This document shows, piece after piece, positions 59,245-64,000 of a stretch of 64,000 bases of DNA. A model generated the notes under the pieces. The model was not told the origin of the DNA. It saw only the letters and a list, made by a program, of their open reading frames with translations, and made no database searches. Within the stretch, counting starts at the first letter, position 1, and the number at the start of each line of letters is the position of its first letter. The translations under genes were made by a program, and so were the position numbers. Origin of the DNA: CAVYGN01 sp963796325 (GTDB taxonomy: Bacteria; Spirochaetota; Brevinematia; Brevinematales; JAOACQ01); assembly GCA_963796325.1 (NCBI GenBank), contig CAWCLF010000003.1, forward strand, positions 124,001 to 188,000, written 5' to 3'.

Positions 59245-60837
59245 TTATATATTGTAAATTTCTTTGTGATTTAAAATGTCTTTGTCGAATAATAAATCCA
59301 GAAATTTCGTCAGAATGTCATGGAAAACCACTTTACCGTCATATACCGTATAGTGTTTCGAAAGTTTTTTATAATAGACGGATATGCCTTTGCCTAATTT
59401 GGAGGGATCCTTAAAAGACATCGCCTGAAGGTCTGCGAGTATTTCAAGCGTAAGTATGTATTTGAGATTTGTTGCCTGTGTGTACACCTTCCTTGCAGCC
59501 ACCGTTCCCATACTGACGACGTCCTGGTTCGATGAATTGCATGAAATATTATTTGTGCTGACGGGGTTCGATAACTGCCGGTTTTCGGCAGTGGTTGATG
59601 TGGCAAGATATTGAGCCCCCATAAAACCCATATCCAGCCCCCTGATCCCGCTGATCAGGTATTCGGGCAGTTCTCCATTCAGCTTATTATCCAGCAATGT
59701 GTTCAATCTTCTTTCAGATATGTTCGACAGGGTCGACAGGGCGATAGCCAGGCTGTCCATGTAAAAACCTATGCTCTGCCCATGGAAATTGCCGCCGTGA
59801 AGTATTTTGTTCTCTTCGGGAATAACTATAGGATTGTCGTTAGTCGAATTAGCCTCAAGTACTACGATTTTCTCCGCAGTCTCTATAGCTTCATAGACAG
59901 GCGAGAGAACCTGCGGAGTACATCTGATAGAGTAAACATTTTGAATGAAGATGCTTGTTTCGAATACGCATGTCTCGCCGTTTGCCTCTTCCCTGATAAT
60001 CTCGTGCAGGTCCGACCGGTTTATGACATTCTCCGAACCCCTTACAAGCTCTCTTAAAATCCGGGCGATCTTTATCTGCCCCATGTGCGGTTTAAGATTG
60101 TGAAGGGTTTCATCAAGGAAATCACTGATGCTGTTGAATATTTCAATCGAAAATGCCGCCGCTATACATTCCACTGCAAGGGATTGCCTGGCAATATATA
60201 CGGCAAATGCGGCGATTGCCGTCATTACCGATGTACCGTTGATAAGCGCAATGCCCTCTTTCATTCCCAGCTTAAACGGTTTTAAATTCGTAATCCTGAA
60301 GGCTTCCCCGGCTTCCATTACCTTTCCCTGAAAGAAAACTTTTCCCTCCCCGATAATCATCAAAGCAAGATGGGCCAGATGTATGAGATCGCCGGAGGCT
60401 CCAACACTGCCGCGTGAAGGAATATAAGGGGATATTCCCGAATTGATGGTTTCTGCGATAAATTCCAGTAATTCCACCCTGACGCCTGAGTATCCTTTAA
60501 TAAGGGAATTAAGACGCAAAACGACCGCCCCGAGGGTTATCGCCGGATCGATAGGCTCCCCCAATCCGGCGGCATGACTTTTGATCAGGTTTTCCTGAAG
60601 AATTTCTATCGAATCGTCGTTAATGATCTTATTGCACATCGATCCGAATGAAGTATTGACTCCGTACACAATATTCTTTTCTTTTATCTGCTTTAGGAGG
60701 AATTCCCTTGAAGCCTTGCATTTTTCGAGCGACGGCTTGTTCAATATAACTTTTTTTCTGCCTAGTCCGATATCGACTATGTCATCTACCGTGAGATTTT
60801 CTCCATCCAGAATTACGAATTTCTTCTCTTCGTTCAT
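59245..60837 (-). CDS. Aromatic amino acid ammonia-lyase (HAL/TAL family)
   Basis: The 530-aa MIO-enzyme has the Ala147-Ser148-Gly149 triad (GSVGASGDLIHLAHLAL) that cyclises into the cofactor. Tyr58 in YGVNTSFG and the GGNFHGQSIGFY motif are also present. Residues SHAAG at 87-91 hold the Ser-His selectivity pair, seen in histidine lyases and also in tyrosine lyase of flexirubin clusters. Context (an aryl ligase next door, no hut genes) favours tyrosine or phenylalanine, giving coumarate or cinnamate starter units. It overlaps the ligase gene by 4 bases. Confidence 0.9.
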   Translation of the reverse strand: MNEEKKFVILDGENLTVDDIVDIGLGRKKVILNKPSLEKCKASREFLLKQIKEKNIVYGVNTSFGSMCNKIINDDSIEILQENLIKSHAAGLGEPIDPAITLGAVVLRLNSLIKGYSGVRVELLEFIAETINSGISPYIPSRGSVGASGDLIHLAHLALMIIGEGKVFFQGKVMEAGEAFRITNLKPFKLGMKEGIALINGTSVMTAIAAFAVYIARQSLAVECIAAAFSIEIFNSISDFLDETLHNLKPHMGQIKIARILRELVRGSENVINRSDLHEIIREEANGETCVFETSIFIQNVYSIRCTPQVLSPVYEAIETAEKIVVLEANSTNDNPIVIPEENKILHGGNFHGQSIGFYMDSLAIALSTLSNISERRLNTLLDNKLNGELPEYLISGIRGLDMGFMGAQYLATSTTAENRQLSNPVSTNNISCNSSNQDVVSMGTVAARKVYTQATNLKYILTLEILADLQAMSFKDPSKLGKGISVYYKKLSKHYTVYDGKVVFHDILTKFLDLLFDKDILNHKEIYNI

Positions 60838-62144
60838 TTCCTACTTCCTCTATTGTCAAAAAATATCTGTCTCTTTCTTTTTTCCGCCGGCTGTGTTTTA
60901 ATCATTAATTCTTCTTTATTAATAATAAAAATTTCCGGCACCACTCTTAATCCCGCCCTGAACTGTTCTTTCAGCTTTTCAAGGTCATAAGAATCATTCA
61001 TCGGTGCTATAAAAGCCTTTACCAGGTCCTCCCCGAATTCTGCCGTTTGGGCTTCTACATAACACCCTGCAAAATCAGGATTCGCTTCAACTATAGAAAC
61101 AATTGCGTTTGGGAAAACAGTAGTTCCCCTGTATTTTAAGAGCTGCGATTTTCTGCCGAGAACAGGGCCGATCCTTCTCGTGGTTCTCCCGCAGGGGCAG
61201 TATTCATCGATTATGAAAGATATATCCCCTGTCCGGAATCGAATGAGCGGCATTCCCCGGACGCCGAGGGGAGTGACAACTACTTCCCCGATTTCTCCGG
61301 CGGGTACGGATTTTCCGTCATCGCCGATTATTTCAGCATAAATCAATTCGGGCCTGAAATGACCGCTGAGCCTCTGTTCGCATTCGCAGAATGTGGATGC
61401 CATTTCAGTCGAAGCATAAGTTGAAAAGAGAGGGGCATTCCACAATTTTTCAATCCTCATGCTCGAAGGAAGAAGATTGAGATTCCTGTCCTTTGTCGAT
61501 TCGCCGATAACTAAAATCCTTTCAAGGTTCAGTTTTGCGGGATCTTCGCCCTCGCCGACAGCGTAAGTCGCAACTCCGGCCAGGACCGACGGGACGCCTA
61601 TCAGGACCGTCGGGCGGTGAACTCTCAGGATGTTCCAGATATGCTGGGCTCCGGATGCGCCGACCCTGATCATATGGGCGCCCAGCTTTACTCCGCCTAA
61701 AAAATATGCAAGGCCCGCCATAAATCCGCGTTCCATTGCGACGCATATTGCAACTATATCCTTTTTTTTGATGCCTGCGATTTCGAAGGCCACCTGCTCG
61801 TTATAAGAAAGACGGTCGAGATCGCTCCCGGTCAAAAGAAAATTGACCGGGGCGGTTCCTTCTGTTGCGGATGTAAAACAGGTGTCCACGATATCTTCTT
61901 CTGGAACCGACAGGAAATCGGAATTATATTTTAGAAGATCGTCTTTAACTGTGAAGCCGAGTTTTGAAAATTCTTTTAAAGATGAGATTCCGCCGGCCTT
62001 TTTTCCTAATTTTTTTTTATAAAACGGGCTGTACTCCAGGCAATAATTCACATGCCCCAGTATATAATTTTCCTGCAATCGGTCCGATTTTTCCCTTCCC
62101 TCATGCTGAAAATCCAAATCGAATTGCCAGAGAAATTCATTCAT
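60834..62144 (-). CDS. PaaK-type aryl AMP ligase
   Basis: This 436-aa adenylate-forming enzyme is of the phenylacetate-CoA ligase kind. P-loop-like TSATEGTAPVNF lies near residue 92, YASTEMASTFCECEQ near 235, IRFRTGD near 300, and a C-terminal Lys lies in IKTQPAEKRKR. It activates an aryl acid, most likely the product of the ammonia-lyase, and loads it on CoA or ACP. The C-terminus overlaps the lyase. Three Cys in YCPCGRTTRR resemble the loop seen in PaaK relatives. Confidence 0.9.
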   Translation of the reverse strand: MNEFLWQFDLDFQHEGREKSDRLQENYILGHVNYCLEYSPFYKKKLGKKAGGISSLKEFSKLGFTVKDDLLKYNSDFLSVPEEDIVDTCFTSATEGTAPVNFLLTGSDLDRLSYNEQVAFEIAGIKKKDIVAICVAMERGFMAGLAYFLGGVKLGAHMIRVGASGAQHIWNILRVHRPTVLIGVPSVLAGVATYAVGEGEDPAKLNLERILVIGESTKDRNLNLLPSSMRIEKLWNAPLFSTYASTEMASTFCECEQRLSGHFRPELIYAEIIGDDGKSVPAGEIGEVVVTPLGVRGMPLIRFRTGDISFIIDEYCPCGRTTRRIGPVLGRKSQLLKYRGTTVFPNAIVSIVEANPDFAGCYVEAQTAEFGEDLVKAFIAPMNDSYDLEKLKEQFRAGLRVVPEIFIINKEELMIKTQPAEKRKRQIFFDNRGSRK

Positions 62145-62263
62145 AAAATACCTCTGTTCGAATCCAGGTCGATGGATTATTAACCTCAGGCTGCTCTGTC
62201 AGATCCGGCAGATCAAAAGGTTTGTTAAAAAGAAACGACAGGGCATTATAAACGACGCCGAAA

Positions 62264-62518
62264 TCAGGACTTTTTGGATTCGATGTACTTCAGGATATCC
62301 TGAATATTCCTGATCTGTGTTATAACCGGACCGTCCTCTGCCCTGTTTATCTTGAAATTAAACTCTTTTTCAAGTGCTACGATCAGATCTACGCTGTCGA
62401 GGCTGTCCAGTCCAAGTTCTTCGAAAATCTTGGATTCCCTTGTGATAATGTTTTCGTCGATCTCAAATTCTTCTACAAAGACCTTTTTAACTTTCTGAAA
62501 TATCTCATTAGTCTCCAT
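62264..62518 (-). CDS. Acyl carrier protein
   Basis: This is an 84-aa ACP with ELGLDSLDSVDLIVALE, Ser39 being the attachment site. Its start overlaps the KS stop by 11 bases. It is followed after 120 bases by the ligase gene; this small gap may hold a secondary ribosome binding site or promoter. It probably carries the aryl starter. Confidence 0.92.
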   Translation of the reverse strand: METNEIFQKVKKVFVEEFEIDENIITRESKIFEELGLDSLDSVDLIVALEKEFNFKINRAEDGPVITQIRNIQDILKYIESKKS

Positions 62519-63764
62519 TATTGTAACTCCTCAACAATAAAATTGAATTAATCCCGCCAAAAGCGAAACTATCCTTCATAATAAGTCCGGGTTTGAAATC
62601 TATGAAATTTTGAAGATAATTGATTTTACCGCAGTTTTCATCGGGGGTTATTAAATTCTTTGTCGGCACAAGCCGCCCCTTTTTAATCATCTGGATGCAC
62701 ATTATCAATTCAAGCGCTGCGCTCGCTCCGAGGGTATGGCCGATATGCCCTTTCAGGCTGCTGACATAAGGATTGTAACCCCTGGCGTTGAATACCTGTT
62801 CGAGTGCGGCGGATTCCTCGCTGTCGCCCATTATTGTGCCTGTGCCATGGGCATTTATATAATCAACTTCTCCGGGAGACGTTCCCGTTTCGGAAAAAAG
62901 CCGTTCAATGCCGGTGATCAAGTCCTTATCGGTTACGCGGGTCATATGTTCCCCGCTTGAAAAAGTGGAAAACCCGGTAATTTCGCCCAGGATGTCGGCT
63001 CCCCTTTCTTTTGCGCTTTCCTCGCTCTCGAGGATGAGGGCGCCGGCTCCTTCCCCGCATACCGTTCCATCCCTGTCTTTATCGAACGGCCTTGGAGTTT
63101 CGGAAGGCCTGTCGTTATAGTGAAAAGATGCTGCCTGCAAAATATCGAAAGTAGCGCTGGTAGTGACATGGAGCTCTTCCGCCCCTCCGCACACCATCCC
63201 TTTTTGAAGGCCGAATTTTATGGATTCGTAGGCCAGCCCGATAGATTGGGCCGCCGATGAGCATGCGCTGTTAGGCGACAGGACCCGGCCTTTGACATTA
63301 AAAAAACAGGCGATATTGGCAGCTGTAGTATGAGACATTATCTGGAAAAACTGTCCGGATTTGATCGAGGAAATGCTCTTTTCCTGCCTGACACGGTATG
63401 CGAAATCATATATCGATTTGCTCGATCCCGTTGTCGATGAAAAACAGACGCCGTAATCTCCGGACAGGAAATGTTCTTCTTTAAGATCAGCCATATTGAC
63501 GGCTTCCCTGGCAGCCAGGCTTGCCAGCAGGGAAGTTCTTCCCATGTTCCTGCGAAAATCCCGGGGGATTTCTTTTTCATTCAAATCTGCCGTTATAAGG
63601 GCTCCGACTTCGCACAACATGTCCGTTATACTCTCTTTCCAGACGGCGCCGACATTTATAACCCCGGATCTGTTGGAAAATATTCCCTGAGCAAGAGCGT
63701 TGACGCCCAGTCCGAAAGGAGAGATTGCCCCCATTCCAGTAATAAAGACCCTGTTCAATTTCAT
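62508..63764 (-). CDS. Beta-ketoacyl-ACP synthase (KS)
   Basis: The 418-aa FabF-like KS has catalytic Cys168 (NSACSSAAQS), His306 (NAHGTGTIMGDS) and His343 (GHIGHTLGASA). The length is that of complete KAS II enzymes. It could perform the first condensation on the aryl starter. It overlaps the FAD oxidoreductase stop by 4 bases, confirming that the operon continues to the right. Confidence 0.93.
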   Translation of the reverse strand: MKLNRVFITGMGAISPFGLGVNALAQGIFSNRSGVINVGAVWKESITDMLCEVGALITADLNEKEIPRDFRRNMGRTSLLASLAAREAVNMADLKEEHFLSGDYGVCFSSTTGSSKSIYDFAYRVRQEKSISSIKSGQFFQIMSHTTAANIACFFNVKGRVLSPNSACSSAAQSIGLAYESIKFGLQKGMVCGGAEELHVTTSATFDILQAASFHYNDRPSETPRPFDKDRDGTVCGEGAGALILESEESAKERGADILGEITGFSTFSSGEHMTRVTDKDLITGIERLFSETGTSPGEVDYINAHGTGTIMGDSEESAALEQVFNARGYNPYVSSLKGHIGHTLGASAALELIMCIQMIKKGRLVPTKNLITPDENCGKINYLQNFIDFKPGLIMKDSFAFGGINSILLLRSYNNGD

Positions 63765-64000
63765 GGATTTTGCACCTTAGCCCAGAATTTATCCGATTCC
63801 AGCACTTCGAAAGCCAGGCTGAAAGAGGATATCATAGCCCCCAGGACACCGGGATAAATAGCCTGCCCGACGAGATATAAACCTCTTACAGGGACTTTGT
63901 GCTGGAAACCGATCGCATTCATGGTCTGTTTTACTCCGTAAGCCGATCCGTTTACCGTTTTAGTATAACGTTCGAACGACCATGGTTTCAGATAATCCAG
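63761..64000 (-). CDS. Phytoene-desaturase-like FAD oxidoreductase, C-terminal part
   Basis: The last 79 residues of a gene cut by the right edge end with GLYLVGQAIYPGVLGAMISS and FSLAFEVLE. That is the C-terminal FAD-closing motif of phytoene desaturase/retinol saturase-like proteins. Such oxidoreductases accompany flexirubin-type and some aryl polyene clusters and may desaturate or oxidise the polyene or its lipid partner. The stop codon overlaps the KS start (ATGA). An unrelated remnant of the same superfamily lies at 19977-20154. Confidence 0.82.
   Translation of the reverse strand: MDYLKPWSFERYTKTVNGSAYGVKQTMNAIGFQHKVPVRGLYLVGQAIYPGVLGAMISSFSLAFEVLESDKFWAKVQNP

Noticed and set aside
1..64000. 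CRISPR array
   Set aside because: No regularly spaced direct repeats were seen. The tandem repeats found belong to the IS21 ends and the palindrome at 47451-47529.

Overview
The window looks like a chromosomal segment of a Gram-negative bacterium with moderate GC (mid-40s % by eye). The Gram-negative call rests on an LpxL-type acyltransferase inside an aryl-polyene-type operon and on lipoprotein and periplasmic-binding-protein genes. Many small lipid-modifying enzymes, a class III nucleotide cyclase and a periplasmic-binding-domain/HD-GYP fusion would fit an environmental anaerobe such as a spirochaete. That lineage guess is an inference; no rRNA or ribosomal protein gene is present to settle it.

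Region 1 (1-17.2 kb) is foreign DNA. At the left edge are the start of hsdS and a complete hsdR of a type I restriction system. Next comes a leftward prophage remnant: HTH protein, Mu F-like head protein, portal, large and small terminase, ParB-like/methyltransferase fusion, HNH protein, two unknowns, replisome organizer, RecB-like nuclease, Bet/RecT annealase, a 51-aa protein and a KilAC protein. The immunity region follows, with near-consensus promoters, inverted-repeat operators, a candidate 105-nt structured antisense RNA and a chimeric S24 repressor. The lysogenic side carries a standalone AAA/TOPRIM-like protein and a VapBC pair. Capsid, tail, lysis and integrase genes are absent, so the prophage is defective.

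Region 2 (17.2-29.2 kb) is a decayed zone. It holds an intact IS21-family element with a 5-bp target duplication and gene remnants resembling a CIA30-like protein, a phytoene-desaturase-like oxidoreductase, dapB and DinB. Several keep both ends but lack the middle. Intact genes among them are tag, a VOC protein, a LacI-sensor/HD-GYP protein and a TPM-domain protein.

Region 3 (29.2-45.2 kb) is ordinary chromosome. It carries a sugar-type ABC transporter (binding protein, ATPase, permease), GAPDH, a nucleotide cyclase, ArsR and SDR genes, small stress or redox enzymes and a GH3 glucosidase. Between 39.2 and 42.2 kb lies a group of proteins resembling sterol-modifying enzymes: PEMT/ICMT, DUF1295, SDR and EXPERA.

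Region 4 (45.3-64 kb) is a biosynthetic locus of the aryl polyene/flexirubin type. A tightly overlapping leftward operon encodes an FAD oxidoreductase (cut by the edge), KS, ACP, an aryl AMP ligase, an aromatic ammonia-lyase, a double-hotdog dehydratase, a thioesterase, KS, a chain-length-factor-like protein, a B12-type radical SAM enzyme, an acyltransferase, ACP, KS and a cysteine-less KS. Beside it are an Sfp-type phosphopantetheinyl transferase, two glycosyltransferases (one frameshifted) and an unusual hydrolase-radical SAM-SPASM fusion. The likely logic is aromatic amino acid to cinnamate-type acid, loading on ACP, chain extension and dehydration to a polyene, then acyl transfer or glycosylation. 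The radical SAM proteins are the least expected parts.
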